Assembly (NCBI RefSeq): GCF_900166655.1
Contig: NZ_FVZB01000006.1
Coordinates: 868,001 to 932,000 of the forward strand
Direction of reading: 5' to 3'
DNA length: 64,000 nucleotides
Source: Halobacillus hunanensis
GTDB taxonomy: Bacteria; Bacillota; Bacilli; Bacillales; Halobacillaceae
Position 1 is the first letter of the stretch, and each line of letters opens with the position of its first letter. Of this stretch, positions 39,323 through 48,527 are shown piece by piece. The position numbers were made by a program, and so were the translations under genes. Below the pieces are notes generated by a model, which was not told the DNA's origin, did no database searches, and worked only from the letters and a program-made list of their open reading frames with translations.

Positions 39323-39826
39323 TTAAAGCATTTTCCTGATTATGCGCATTTGACCCCTATGATTAATTTCATCCTCAAACACGTGAAACCAGATAAAATA
39401 ATGATTCGAATTGTGATTGTCCCATAACCTTTCTTCATACAGCCATTCATCATCTCGTTTTTGAAATTCTTCTAATGTCCGGTTTCGAACTTCATCCAAT
39501 TTCTGTATATAAAACTCAAGAGAGTTCCCTTTAATTTCCTGCCTACCTTGTTCACCGAGCTCATATGCCGCTCCCCATTCAGCAGCTTCTTCTTCGTTTG
39601 GGCGTCTGTTTTCAAAGATTTCAATCTGAAAACCCACTTCAACAGCAGCAATATGTAATAATAAGGCACCTATAGAGTTCCCATCTTCACTCGGTAAAAA
39701 ATCAAGTTCCTTGGTGCTTAACCCCTTCACAGCCTGTAAAGTTGTGTATCTTGCGTAATTCATCATAGATATAAGATGTCCTATTTTGGGTGTGTAACCT
39801 TGCGTACTATCTACCTTAAATTCCAT
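39323..39826 (-). CDS. DinB family protein
   Basis: A 167-residue four-helix-bundle protein of the DinB/YfiT type. A histidine in LLLHIAAVE and the two in HVFEDEINHRGQ are the expected metal ligands. The family includes thiol-dependent S-transferases (bacillithiol in Firmicutes), but many members are uncharacterised. The ATG at 39826 is preceded by AAAGGGG. Confidence 0.8.
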   Translation of the reverse strand: MEFKVDSTQGYTPKIGHLISMMNYARYTTLQAVKGLSTKELDFLPSEDGNSIGALLLHIAAVEVGFQIEIFENRRPNEEEAAEWGAAYELGEQGRQEIKGNSLEFYIQKLDEVRNRTLEEFQKRDDEWLYEERLWDNHNSNHYFIWFHVFEDEINHRGQMRIIRKML

Positions 39827-39870
39827 CGCAATCCCCTTTCTTTCTCCCATTGGATACCAGAACTACATGT

Positions 39871-40647
39871 TCAACTGAACCACAGCCTCCTAGCCTCTTC
39901 ATCCGACAGCTTCAAACGCTTCATAAAAAACAAATGAAGCGGTTCTCCTTTTTCCCATTCCTGATAAAAGCTGATTAACTCCTCTAAGTTTCCCTCACAA
40001 TACTCCTCAACAAGAGTTTTTACCGTTTCCGCACTACGCCAATAATCGTAAAAATCACCGGCATAATCGAGACTCTCTCCCTTCCGGTACCCTGCCTTTC
40101 CAAATTGGTCTAACGTGTACCCTCCATAATCTCCTTTATAGGCCTCGATCAGAAGATTTTCCACTTCTGTAATCTCCTTAAATTTTTCCTCAGACAACAT
40201 CAGTTTTCGCGGAATATATTCACACATTCCTTCCTCGAACCACATATTTTCTTCGTCACCCTCAAAGTCATCATGAAAAAAATCGGCATGATGAGTGAGT
40301 TCATGTGCCGCAATCATGGCAACGTCAACTTGCTCAAGCGATGAATAATACTCAACTGCTTTTGTAACATCTTGCCCTTTAGTTGATGACAAGAAGATAC
40401 CCTTCCATACCTCAGTTAATGGACTCAGGTGGATCAAATCCCTCGAAGTATAAGCAGGCAGCGGGATTTCTGAGTAGAGTTCAGTTGCTGACTTGAGGTC
40501 GTGGAAGACAATTCCTCTTGGATAGTCAAAAGTAGTCAGTTTTTCTAAATCGTGAGCAAAATCGTTCAATGATTCGATTATTTTTCTGCCACTTTCCTCG
40601 ATTTCTTTAACGTATGACGTATCTGTGACCGATACAGCGTATTTCAT
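39871..40647 (-). CDS. putative zinc metallopeptidase
   Basis: A 258-residue protein with the HExxH signature HELTH at residues 115-119 and a likely third ligand in WFEEGMCEY (Glu138 or 139), a gluzincin arrangement. No signal peptide is present, so it should be cytosolic. I cannot name a family; the pattern fits peptidase MA-like proteins. It is 45 bases upstream of the DinB-like gene on the same strand. Confidence 0.6.
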   Translation of the reverse strand: MKYAVSVTDTSYVKEIEESGRKIIESLNDFAHDLEKLTTFDYPRGIVFHDLKSATELYSEIPLPAYTSRDLIHLSPLTEVWKGIFLSSTKGQDVTKAVEYYSSLEQVDVAMIAAHELTHHADFFHDDFEGDEENMWFEEGMCEYIPRKLMLSEEKFKEITEVENLLIEAYKGDYGGYTLDQFGKAGYRKGESLDYAGDFYDYWRSAETVKTLVEEYCEGNLEELISFYQEWEKGEPLHLFFMKRLKLSDEEARRLWFS

Positions 40648-40765
40648 AACACTTCCTCCAAACCATTAATAGCATTCCAAATTAAAATTCTATTAAAATT
40701 ACTGAAAACTCCTCCTCCTCTTCATTAAGCGCCTACACCAATGTAGAATGTTTTCAGCGATTTCT

Positions 40766-41230
40766 TTAACCATTTTCCTCTAAGGTAACGTGACTACCCG
40801 ATTGGTCAGGTTTCCTTCCAATCGATTCAAATAGTACATATCCCAAGACAACTCCGACAATTGTAAGTAATACAGTACCACCTGAATCAGATAACATAAT
40901 GGTTCTAGATAACGGCAAACACCCGCCAATTTTTGTGAAATAATAAAATATAGGAATGACAAAGATATAGAGAGCAGGGAGGCCAATAGCAGCGAATTTG
41001 ATTACATCAAAATGTAATACTCCCCTTCTCTTCAGCCGGCTAATCATCTGTGGAAGTCCAAACAACATTCCCATAATAAGCGGATAAATCAGTGAGAAAA
41101 TCATTAATGGGAACATGTTATAAGTGGTTTCGGCTTTTTCTATTAAGTGATTCATATAAAATAACCCACCCATTAACACAGATCCCATCACCCCTGAATA
41201 TAAAAGGCAGGCCATAAATTTCTTCATCAT
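40766..41230 (-). CDS. four-span membrane protein, unknown
   Basis: Not recognised. A 154-residue protein with hydrophobic segments near 5-27, 42-62, 75-98 and 118-140 and a short polar C-terminus. No motif is visible. Ribosome site GGGGAGAG precedes the start. It lies between the esterase gene and the peptidase gene, same strand. Confidence 0.5.
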   Translation of the reverse strand: MMKKFMACLLYSGVMGSVLMGGLFYMNHLIEKAETTYNMFPLMIFSLIYPLIMGMLFGLPQMISRLKRRGVLHFDVIKFAAIGLPALYIFVIPIFYYFTKIGGCLPLSRTIMLSDSGGTVLLTIVGVVLGYVLFESIGRKPDQSGSHVTLEENG

Positions 41231-41258
41231 ACTCTCCCCTCTCTTTTCACTTTGCTAA

Positions 41259-42050
41259 TCATTCCCCGCTTATGTTCCGAAAGTCCAGGAACAAAAAAGT
41301 CATCATATCCGGAACTCTTTTCCTGAAAAATGAATAATGATGTTCAGCACCTTCTACTACTTCAAAACTTGTATTCTCTATTTTCCTGCCAAGCAATTCA
41401 TAGATCGATTGATTTGATTCGAAAAACTTTCGATTAATCCATTCATCATTGGTTTCGCTAGTTCCACAATCAAGATAAAACTGTTCAATCCCTGATAGGC
41501 TAGATTGCTTAATTAACTGTTCTATTTCCTCTTGATTCCTCCAAAAAGCTGAAGATAAAACAGCAACTTTGGAAAAGATTTCAGGGTAACGACAGGCAGC
41601 ATAAGTGGAAATCAGCCCGCCTAACGATACACCTGCCATCGCAGTATTATATTCAATCGTCCGGTAGCTGCGATCTATCAAAGGTTTGAGCTCGCTGACA
41701 ATAAACTCTATGTATGCTCCCCCTTTACCTCCAAACTCACTATTCTGCCCGGTGATCATTTGGCTGAATTCACCGCCCGTCCACGGACAATATTCATTCA
41801 CTCTATCTTCTTTAATCGGATTGCCATCAATAGCTACGACAATCACATCAAGCTCACATTTATCCAGAAAATCTCTCAGGCCAAGGGAGGCTCCCCCAAC
41901 AGCGTCGTGATCCTCAAACACATTTTGGCCATCGTGCATATACAAAACAGGATACTGCCTTTTCGCCTCATGATACCCCATTGGTAAATAGACTCTAACA
42001 ACTCGTTCTTGACTAAAAGGAGGAATATATACAGTGAATTTTTCTAACAT
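41259..42050 (-). CDS. alpha/beta hydrolase, putative esterase
   Basis: A 263-residue hydrolase of the enterochelin-esterase/antigen-85 type (PF00756-like). The nucleophile elbow GVSLGG lies near residue 137, with MHDGQNVFED near 40 and a terminal histidine in EGAEHHYSFF. No signal peptide is present. Homologues are cytosolic esterases of unknown substrate. No siderophore genes are near, so a siderophore role is not implied. Confidence 0.8.
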   Translation of the reverse strand: MLEKFTVYIPPFSQERVVRVYLPMGYHEAKRQYPVLYMHDGQNVFEDHDAVGGASLGLRDFLDKCELDVIVVAIDGNPIKEDRVNEYCPWTGGEFSQMITGQNSEFGGKGGAYIEFIVSELKPLIDRSYRTIEYNTAMAGVSLGGLISTYAACRYPEIFSKVAVLSSAFWRNQEEIEQLIKQSSLSGIEQFYLDCGTSETNDEWINRKFFESNQSIYELLGRKIENTSFEVVEGAEHHYSFFRKRVPDMMTFLFLDFRNISGE

Positions 42051-42154
42051 TTGATCACCCTTTGCTCTTCTTTTTCATCCAAACTTTGAGTTTTTTTGTG
42101 ACTATGCGATAATATACGGAAAATATTTTGCACGATCTGTAAAGGAGTTTCGTT

Positions 42155-42725
42155 ATGACATCCAATTGGGCCCATTTGAAGACATGGGGTTTCTGGCAGG
42201 ACGCCATGCTTGTCATCGTGGTCATCTTTGCCATTTTCGCCTTGAAAGGGATCCTGAATAATATACTCATTCGCACCATCAAACATAACACCCGAATTCA
42301 GCACGCCTTTACTTCTTTTATCAATTGGGCAGCCTACAATGGAATCTTTCTTTTTCTATTGATCTATTTTTCAAAAACAAAGTGGCTGTTTCAAGCCTTT
42401 TTCACCATAGGCGAGGTTAAGATTTCGGTATTTTTGATCGTAATTGCTTACCTGATTATTTCATTGGCTAACCGCCTTTCAAAGACATTAAATCATTTCT
42501 TACTGCCGACGGTTTATGAGCGTTACCATCTTGATCGTGGAGTTCGATTTACGTTGGAGCGAATCTTCCACTATATCATTATGGTTATTGCCGTCATTAT
42601 CAGTTTGACTACTGTAGGAATCGACTTGAGCGCCCTGATAGCATGAAATTGAAATACCATTTCCTCAACAGGATCTGCACCTTAGAAGCATCGCCAAGGA
42701 CGCTTTGGATTGGAAAAAAGAATAA
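42155..42725 (+). pseudogene. MscS-type mechanosensitive channel, internally deleted
   Basis: The open part (42155-42646) gives an N-terminal transmembrane region ending LTTVGIDLSALIA, the point where MscS channels enter the pore helix and beta domain. A stop follows at once. In another frame, 42651-42725 reads EIPFPQQDLHLRSIAKDA and ends WKKE, the typical MscS C-terminus. The pore helix and most of the cytosolic domain are therefore missing. The gene retains a good ribosome site (AAAGGAG) and a terminator, so the loss looks recent. A full-length copy elsewhere is likely but not shown. Confidence 0.82.
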
Positions 42726-42737
42726 TTCACTTAAAGG

Positions 42738-42775
42738 ACCTCCAATAGTGATTTATTCTATTGGAGGTTTCTTTT
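42738..42775 (+). terminator. terminator of the channel pseudogene
   Basis: Arms ACCTCCAATAG and CTATTGGAGGT around a 9-base loop, followed by TTCTTTT. It is a good Rho-independent terminator that isolates ectABC from upstream transcription. Confidence 0.85.
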
Positions 42776-42783
42776 AAAAAACT

Positions 42784-42809
42784 GTTTTTCCCATTTAAAT
42801 GGGAAAAAC
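42784..42809. repeat. 26-bp perfect palindrome upstream of ectA
   Basis: GTTTTTCCC and GGGAAAAAC flank a self-complementary ATTTAAAT, giving an uninterrupted perfect palindrome. It lies 9 bases after the terminator's T run and about 290 bases before the ectA promoter. It could be a DNA operator or a second hairpin terminator. It resembles neither the CodY nor the cre consensus. Confidence 0.75.
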
Positions 42810-43071
42810 CCTATCATGGCAAGCATTTCCACACTCATTTACAAAAAATTTATACTTCTTATATCTCCTTTTTTCTCTTTATATCTCCTTATATCTAAAC
42901 CCTTGGTCTGTATAGGGGTTTGGGATGATTTTGCCCTCTAACCAAAATTCAGATTTTCTCAAATCGTCTGTATTTTTAACTATACCCTAGCAATTTGTAA
43001 TGACACCCCTACTTAGTGTGTGCCATCCCCATTCATAAGAAATAATGCCGTTTTTTACCTATAAAACTGGT
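42810..43071. other. upstream region of the ectoine operon
   Basis: No gene is present. ATATCTCCTT occurs at 42861 and 42881, exactly 20 bases apart, and a third partial copy (ATATCT) follows at 42891. A short inverted repeat AAACCC...GGGGTTT lies at about 42897-42921. These sit 150-230 bases upstream of the ectA promoter. Confidence 0.4.
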
Positions 43072-43100
43072 TTGATTATCTGCGTGCAGACCACTATTAT
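43072..43100 (+). promoter_or_regulatory. candidate SigA promoter of ectABC
   Basis: TTGATT (43072-43077), a 17-base spacer and TATTAT (43095-43100), predicting a start near 43107 and a leader of about 120 bases. A TTGACA at 43109 has no -10 at a suitable distance. No SigB-type promoter was found. Confidence 0.6.
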
Positions 43101-43185
43101 AAAAACATTGACAACGACAGAGTAGCGCTTACGCAAACGGTTACAATGTCGTCTGCCTTATTTGTTTAAAAAATCAAAGGAGGAC

Positions 43186-43230
43186 ATGGTCATAATCACA
43201 TTCCAGTATGAAACAGGTGAGCTCGTATGA
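43186..43230 (+). CDS. possible leader ORF overlapping the ectA start
   Basis: The strongest ribosome site before ectA, AAAGGAGG (43176-43183), is 43 bases from the ectA start. It lies next to an ATG (43186) that opens a 14-codon frame, MVITFQYETGELV, whose TGA overlaps the ectA ATG as ATGA. The spacing from site to ATG is short (2 bases). If translated, it would couple to ectA, whose own site is weaker (AGGTGAG). Confidence 0.3.
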   Translation: MVIITFQYETGELV

Positions 43231-43769
43231 CTAATGAAACCGCAACAGTTACACGGACTGATCAACAATTAACCTTTGAGAAACCAACCGTTGAAGACGG
43301 TTCCGCTATGTGGGAACTCGTCAACAACTCAACCCTCGATCAAAATTCACCCTACAAGTACATTATGATGTGTGAATACTTTGCAGAAACCTGCGTCGTT
43401 GCAAAAGAAAACGACAAATTAGTCGGATTCGTCACTGCTTTTATCCCGCCTGAACAAAGTGATGTTGTATTTGTCTGGCAAATTGGGATTGATTCTTCCC
43501 AGCGTGGTAAAGGCGTAGCTTCCAAAATTTTAAATGAACTGGTTGATCGCGAAGTTTGCAATGAGGTTCGTTACCTTGAAGCTACTGTTACACCATCAAA
43601 TGAAGCTTCACAATCCCTTTTTAAAAAATTAGCACGTGACCACAAAACGACGTGTACGATTACAGAGTGCTTCCCTGAGGATTTATTTCCAGGAGAGGGA
43701 CATGAAGAAGAGTTAACATTTCGAATTGGACCATTTTCTAAACCGAAAACATCTGATAACGATAAATAA
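43227..43769 (+). CDS. ectA: L-2,4-diaminobutyrate N-gamma-acetyltransferase
   Basis: Acetylates diaminobutyrate with acetyl-CoA, the second step of ectoine synthesis. GNAT fold of 180 residues; the acetyl-CoA loop is in QRGKGVASKIL, and the N-terminal TFEKPTVEDGSAMWELV matches the family. An in-frame stop lies three codons upstream of the ATG (43218-43220), so the start is well constrained. First enzyme gene of the ectABC operon, 30 bases before ectB. Confidence 0.97.
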   Translation: MTNETATVTRTDQQLTFEKPTVEDGSAMWELVNNSTLDQNSPYKYIMMCEYFAETCVVAKENDKLVGFVTAFIPPEQSDVVFVWQIGIDSSQRGKGVASKILNELVDREVCNEVRYLEATVTPSNEASQSLFKKLARDHKTTCTITECFPEDLFPGEGHEEELTFRIGPFSKPKTSDNDK

Positions 43770-43799
43770 TTTAGATTCTATCAAGGAGGATTGCAATTT

Positions 43800-45080
43800 A
43801 TGAAAAACGATCTAACTGTATTTGAAGAACTAGAATCAGAGGTAAGATCTTATTGCCGCAGCTTCCCTACCATTTTCACCAAAGCTAAAGGGTACAAGAT
43901 GTGGGACGTTGACAACAAGGAATATTTAGACTTCTTCAGCGGGGCCGGGGCTTTGAACTATGGCCATAACGACCCGAATATGAAAGAAAAACTTATTGAA
44001 TACATTACCCATGACGGGATTACTCATAGCTTGGATATGGCTTCGGATGCAAAGGCCGATTTCTTAAACAAGCTGAATGACGTCATTCTGAAACCGCGCG
44101 ACCTCGATTATAAGGTCATGTTCCCTGGACCAACGGGTACGAACACTGTAGAAAGTGCTCTTAAATTAGCACGTAAAGTGACAAAACGTACGGAAGTGGT
44201 CAGCTTTACGAATGGTTTCCACGGCATGACGATTGGTGCACTTTCTGTAACGGGAAATTCATTCAAGCGTAAAGGGGCAGGCATTCCGCTTCACAATGCC
44301 ATCACGATGCCTTATGACAACTATATTGATGAAAACCTTGATACACTAGACTACTTTGAGCGCTATCTAGAAGATGGCGGCAGTGGAGTAGAAATTCCAG
44401 CTGCTGTTATCCTTGAAACAGTACAAGGCGAAGGTGGTCTGAATACAGCGCGTTTTGAATGGTTGAAGAAACTCGATGCGATTTGTAAACGATTCGAAAT
44501 CTTCCTGATTATCGATGACGTGCAAGCAGGTGTCGGACGTACAGGTACTTTCTTCAGCTTTGAACCAGCTGGTATCAAACCTGATGTCGTCTGTTTATCT
44601 AAATCTATTGGCGGCTATGGCTTGCCATTTGCGATCACATTGATTAAGCCTGAACACGATATTTGGGGACCAGGTGAGCACAACGGAACATTCCGTGGTA
44701 ACAATATGGCTTTCGTAACGGCTACTGAAGCCCTTCGCTACTGGGAAGACCCAAGCTTTGAAGAAGGCATTAAAGAAAGAGGCGAGAAAATCACTGCATT
44801 CCTGGATGGCTTAATTGAGAAATATCCAGAGATGAAAGGGTATCGTAAAGGCCGTGGCATTATGCAGGGGATTTCTTCAGGTGTAGAAGGTTTCTCTGAG
44901 AAAGTCGCCGAGCTGGCATTCCAACAAGGTTTAATCATGGAAACAGCTGGCGCAGATGATGAAGTATTCAAGCTCTTCCCGCCGATCAACATTGACATGG
45001 AAGCTCTTGAACAAGGTTTTGAGAAGATTGAAGCAGCCGTTGAAGCTGTTGCAAAAGAAAAAGAATTAGTTACATCATAA
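43800..45080 (+). CDS. ectB: diaminobutyrate-2-oxoglutarate transaminase
   Basis: Transaminates L-aspartate 4-semialdehyde with glutamate to give L-2,4-diaminobutyrate, the first committed step to ectoine. The 426-residue class III aminotransferase has PLP contacts [13 protein letters not shown] and the Schiff-base lysine in [11 protein letters not shown]. The ATG at 43800 is preceded by AAGGAGG; a TTG at 43791 is less likely. Confidence 0.97.
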   Translation: MKNDLTVFEELESEVRSYCRSFPTIFTKAKGYKMWDVDNKEYLDFFSGAGALNYGHNDPNMKEKLIEYITHDGITHSLDMASDAKADFLNKLNDVILKPRDLDYKVMFPGPTGTNTVESALKLARKVTKRTEVVSFTNGFHGMTIGALSVTGNSFKRKGAGIPLHNAITMPYDNYIDENLDTLDYFERYLEDGGSGVEIPAAVILETVQGEGGLNTARFEWLKKLDAICKRFEIFLIIDDVQAGVGRTGTFFSFEPAGIKPDVVCLSKSIGGYGLPFAITLIKPEHDIWGPGEHNGTFRGNNMAFVTATEALRYWEDPSFEEGIKERGEKITAFLDGLIEKYPEMKGYRKGRGIMQGISSGVEGFSEKVAELAFQQGLIMETAGADDEVFKLFPPINIDMEALEQGFEKIEAAVEAVAKEKELVTS

Positions 45081-45128
45081 TTAACTAACGATTCACTATA
45101 CTATACAACACTATTGGAGGCCGAAATT

Positions 45129-45527
45129 ATGAAAGTCGTAAAACTAGAAGACGTACTTGGAACAGAAAAAGAAATCAAAGGTGAAAACTGGACGTCCCGC
45201 CGTTTGTTATTTAAAAAAGATGGCATGGGGTACTCCGTGAATGATACCGTGATCAAAGCTGGCACGGAAACACATATCTGGTACCAGAATCACTTAGAAG
45301 CCGTTTATTGCATCGAAGGTGAAGGAGAAGTGGAAACACTCAAAGACGGTAAGGTCTGGCCTATTAAAAAGAATGAAATCTATGCACTAGATGAAAATGA
45401 TGAGCACCTACTGCGTGCCTATGAAGGATCAGATATGCGTATGGTTTGCGTATTCAACCCACCGCTTACTGGCCGTGAAATTCATGATGAAAATGGAGTT
45501 TACCCAGTTGACGATTCAGACGAGTAA
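45129..45527 (+). CDS. ectC: L-ectoine synthase
   Basis: Cyclises N-gamma-acetyl-diaminobutyrate to ectoine. The 132-residue cupin begins [15 protein letters not shown] and has the conserved [23 protein letters not shown] segment with metal and substrate residues. The ATG at 45129 follows GGAGG. No ectD hydroxylase gene is adjacent, so hydroxyectoine is not predicted from this locus. Confidence 0.97.
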   Translation: MKVVKLEDVLGTEKEIKGENWTSRRLLFKKDGMGYSVNDTVIKAGTETHIWYQNHLEAVYCIEGEGEVETLKDGKVWPIKKNEIYALDENDEHLLRAYEGSDMRMVCVFNPPLTGREIHDENGVYPVDDSDE

Positions 45528-45536
45528 GTCATAAAG

Positions 45537-45567
45537 AAATCCTCCCTGCTCGAGCAGGGAGGATTTT
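45537..45567 (+). terminator. ectABC terminator
   Basis: A 30-base perfect palindrome with arms AAATCCTCCCTGCTC and its complement, ending in TTTTTT. On the opposite strand the A-rich base also gives a T run, so it can also stop the convergent aldehyde dehydrogenase transcript. Confidence 0.9.
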
Positions 45568-45578
45568 TTAAATTTTAA

Positions 45579-47003
45579 TTATGAAGGGAAACCAAGGATA
45601 GCTTTCTTCTCAAGATACTCTTCAATTCCAAAGTCGCCCCACTCTCTTCCTATACCAGACTGCTTATAACCTCCAAACGGAGCCGAGAAGTCTTTACCTT
45701 TATCGTTAATCGTAATCCTTCCTGCACGAATGCTGGTGGATACTTTACGAAGCAGTTCTGGATCTTTACCAACTACATATCCTGCAAGGCCATAGACCGT
45801 GTCGTTGGCAATTTCAATTGCTTCATCCAATGTTTCATAGGTAATAATCGACATCACCGGACCAAAGATCTCTTCCCGGGCAATGACCATATCATTATTC
45901 ACATCTGAAAATACAGTCGGTTTTACGAAATAACCCTTATCAAGACCCTCTGGCTTACCAGTTCCGCCGGTGATTAAAGTGGCACCTTCTTCAATGCCTT
46001 TTTCAATATAGGATTGAACACGATCCCATTGCTTTTTGGATACGAGCGGACCCACAACCGATTCTTTCCGTGGATCTCCAACTGGAAACTCCGGAAGTAC
46101 TCGTTTAACTTCCTCCTCAAAGGAACTTTTTATCGACGCAGGCACAATGATACGCGTAGCTGCTGAGCAAACCTGGCCTGTATTCATGGAAATATGGGTT
46201 ACAGCTGACTTGGCTGCTTGCTCAAGATCGGCATCTTCAAGGACTATGAGCGGCGATTTGCCTCCTAATTCTAGCGCAACGTTCTTAATCGTCTTCGCAG
46301 CATTTTCCATTATTTTTTGCCCGACGCCAACCGATCCCGTAAAGGAAACAAAATCAATATCAGGGTGTGAGCTAATCCCGTCCCCAATGACGTCGCCTGC
46401 ACCATTAACCAAATTAAAGACACCTTTCGGAACACCTACTTCGTCAAAAATCTCCGCTAAGATCATCGCGGCAAAAGGTGTCAGTTCAGATGGCTTTAAG
46501 ACCACTGGACTGCCTGCAGCGAATGCGCTGGCAATTTTTGTGGACGTTTGGTTTGTAGGGAAATTCCACGGTGTGATCAAACCGCTGACCCCTACTGTTT
46601 CTTTGACTAATGTATGGTTGCCGCGCTGCTCCATAAATGAGAAATCCTTCAGTGATTCAGCAGCCTGGGAAAAGTGAGAATAGCCCATTTTATAATGAAC
46701 CTTTTCAGAAATAGATAAAGGAGCACCAAGCTCATCTGTCATGACTTCAATCAGGTCATCTTTACGTCTTTCATACTCAGCTGCAATCTTTTCAAGCATC
46801 TCAATTCGCTCTTCCTTTGGAGTTTGTGAAAAAGCAGGAAGTGCGTCCCTTGCCGCTTGAACGGCTTTATCTAAATCTTCCTTCGTCCCAAAACTGATTT
46901 TCCCGATCACTTCCTCTGTCGCCGGGTTAATCACGTCTTCCGTTTCAGAACCAGTTGAATCTATCCATTCTCCATTAATGTAATGCTTCAAGTAGTTACG
47001 CAT
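45579..47003 (-). CDS. NAD(P)-dependent aldehyde dehydrogenase
   Basis: A 474-residue aldehyde dehydrogenase with the Rossmann-binding TPWNFP segment, catalytic glutamate in ELGGKSP and catalytic cysteine in [11 protein letters not shown]. It oxidises an unknown aldehyde to the acid; similarity is to the broad-specificity DhaS/YcbD group rather than betaine aldehyde dehydrogenase, and no choline dehydrogenase is nearby. ATG at 47003 with AAGGAG 9 bases upstream; a GTG two codons earlier is too close to that site. Confidence 0.92.
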   Translation of the reverse strand: MRNYLKHYINGEWIDSTGSETEDVINPATEEVIGKISFGTKEDLDKAVQAARDALPAFSQTPKEERIEMLEKIAAEYERRKDDLIEVMTDELGAPLSISEKVHYKMGYSHFSQAAESLKDFSFMEQRGNHTLVKETVGVSGLITPWNFPTNQTSTKIASAFAAGSPVVLKPSELTPFAAMILAEIFDEVGVPKGVFNLVNGAGDVIGDGISSHPDIDFVSFTGSVGVGQKIMENAAKTIKNVALELGGKSPLIVLEDADLEQAAKSAVTHISMNTGQVCSAATRIIVPASIKSSFEEEVKRVLPEFPVGDPRKESVVGPLVSKKQWDRVQSYIEKGIEEGATLITGGTGKPEGLDKGYFVKPTVFSDVNNDMVIAREEIFGPVMSIITYETLDEAIEIANDTVYGLAGYVVGKDPELLRKVSTSIRAGRITINDKGKDFSAPFGGYKQSGIGREWGDFGIEEYLEKKAILGFPS

Positions 47004-47009
47004 CTCCAC

Positions 47010-47411
47010 CGTCTCCTTTTATAAAAAGATTGTGATCATTACAAGCAAATCATCAGAATTATATTCAGTTTTAGAGACTATATAACCTTAATCCTTCCAT
47101 TTCAAACAAAAATCAGCTGACTCTCTTAAGTAAACCATTACCCTCCCTTTCGTCTTCTTTTCATAATCTTAAATGAATTTAAACTTATCTTAATAATACT
47201 TTACAGGAGGTTTATTAACTTTTCCAGACCCGGACCTTATACTTTAGATCATAAGTTATTCATCAGGGGGTAGGGAATGGAACAAAAAATGGTCCGTCTT
47301 AAGTTTTTAATCTATATGTGAATGCCAGCTTTTCGAAAGAACAAATTGTTTCATTTCCTTCACCAAAAGAGTCACCTAATCACAAAGCCATAACTTGAAA
47401 GGTAGGTTATT
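47010..47411. other. upstream region of tatA
   Basis: A 400-base AT-rich gap in which the promoter of tatAC should lie. A very short frame (47277-47321, 14 codons starting MEQKMVRLKF) follows an AGGGGG site but is probably fortuitous. An orphan ribosome-like ACAGGAGG at about 47203 is followed by no start codon. No repeat or operator is convincing here. Confidence 0.35.
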
Positions 47412-47627
47412 ATGCTACAAAACATTGGAATACCAGGTCTAATCATCATTCTCGTGATTGCACTAATTATTTTTGGTCCATCAAAATTACCAGAAATGGG
47501 ACGTGCATTCGGGACTACCCTAAAAGAATTCAAAAAATCCACTCAGGATCTAATGTCCGATGATAAGCAAAGTCAGGAAAACCAAAACAATTCCAGCGAG
47601 CAAAAAGAAAAACAATCAGCTAACTAA
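47412..47627 (+). CDS. tatA: twin-arginine translocase subunit TatA
   Basis: Pore-forming component of the Tat pathway, which exports folded proteins with twin-arginine signals. The 71 residues consist of one N-terminal membrane helix (about 5-21), the [14 protein letters not shown] hinge and amphipathic helix, and a polar tail. AAAGGTAGG precedes the start. It pairs with tatC 62 bases downstream, the minimal TatA/TatC arrangement of Bacillus. Confidence 0.95.
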   Translation: MLQNIGIPGLIIILVIALIIFGPSKLPEMGRAFGTTLKEFKKSTQDLMSDDKQSQENQNNSSEQKEKQSAN

Positions 47628-47695
47628 TCAAACAATGGAAGGTGTAAGCTAATCACTTCTGCTTACATCTTCTTTTATCTTAAGGAGGTATGATG

Positions 47696-48418
47696 ATGGC
47701 AGCACAAGAAATGAATCTTGTCGGTCATTTAAGCGAACTTCGTAAGCGGCTTATTATCATCCTGGGTTCATTCATCCTGTTTTTTATAGCAGCATTCGTT
47801 TATGTTAAAGAGATTTATAATTGGCTGAGTCAAGATATCGAAATAAAGCTGGCTGTTCTCGGGCCAAGTGAAATTCTGTGGGTATATTTAATGCTCGCGA
47901 GCGTTGTAGCTATTACTTGTACCATTCCGATCGTTGCTCATCAAATCTGGCTTTTTGTACGCCCAGCCCTTACATCTAAGGAACAAAAAGTAACACTGGC
48001 CTATATTCCTTCATTATTTATCCTGTTCCTAATTGGCATTTCATTCGGCTATTTTGTTATTTTTCCTATTGTCTTTGACTTCTTACTTTCCCTGTCAGAA
48101 GGCATGTTTTTCACCTTTTTCACAACTGAGAAGTACTTCCGATTTCTATTACATATGACCTTGCCCTTCGGCTTTCTGTTTGAACTTCCTGTCATCATCA
48201 TGTTCCTGACAAGTCTCGGGGTTCTCAATCCATACAGACTTAAGAAAGTGAGAAAGTATGCCTATTTTGTTCTCGTTTTGATTGCAGTCCTAATCACGCC
48301 ACCTGACCTCCTATCTGATATACTCGTCGTTATTCCGATGCTGTTCTTATATGAATGCAGTGTGCTGCTTTCTAAGGTGGTGTACAGACGTAAACAAAAA
48401 TTGGCAGTTGCAGCTTAA
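47696..48418 (+). CDS. tatC: twin-arginine translocase subunit TatC
   Basis: Receptor for twin-arginine signal peptides. A six-helix membrane protein of about 240 residues with the signature N-terminus GHLSELRKRL, the conserved FGFLFELP loop and the ITPPD motif before the last helices. Of three adjacent ATG codons, the third (47696) has the best distance to AAGGAGG. No Tat substrate gene is adjacent. Confidence 0.95.
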   Translation: MAAQEMNLVGHLSELRKRLIIILGSFILFFIAAFVYVKEIYNWLSQDIEIKLAVLGPSEILWVYLMLASVVAITCTIPIVAHQIWLFVRPALTSKEQKVTLAYIPSLFILFLIGISFGYFVIFPIVFDFLLSLSEGMFFTFFTTEKYFRFLLHMTLPFGFLFELPVIIMFLTSLGVLNPYRLKKVRKYAYFVLVLIAVLITPPDLLSDILVVIPMLFLYECSVLLSKVVYRRKQKLAVAA

Positions 48419-48435
48419 CCTTATTATTAGGAGAA

Positions 48436-48470
48436 AGCCACAAGAGGGCGAGCTACCTCTTGTGGCTATT
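48436..48470 (+). terminator. tatAC terminator
   Basis: Arms AGCCACAAGAGG and CCTCTTGTGGCT around an 8-base loop, then ATTT. It lies 18 bases after the tatC stop codon. Confidence 0.8.
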
Positions 48471-48527
48471 TACTAATATATTGAGCATTTCCAAACCGTT
48501 TCTTTAAGATATTTTTTCACGTTTCAC

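Noticed and set aside
41259-42050. siderophore esterase
   Set aside because: Fold similarity only; no siderophore synthesis or uptake genes are near.
43109-43146. TTGACA as the ectA -35
   Set aside because: The nearest TACAAT lies 28 bases downstream, too far for a SigA promoter; the TTGATT-TATTAT pair with 17 bases fits better.
45579-47003. betaine aldehyde dehydrogenase gene gbsA
   Set aside because: No choline dehydrogenase partner is adjacent and the sequence resembles general aldehyde dehydrogenases.
47277-47321. 14-codon leader peptide before tatA
   Set aside because: The frame ends 90 bases before tatA, has no overlap or structured attenuator, and looks fortuitous.
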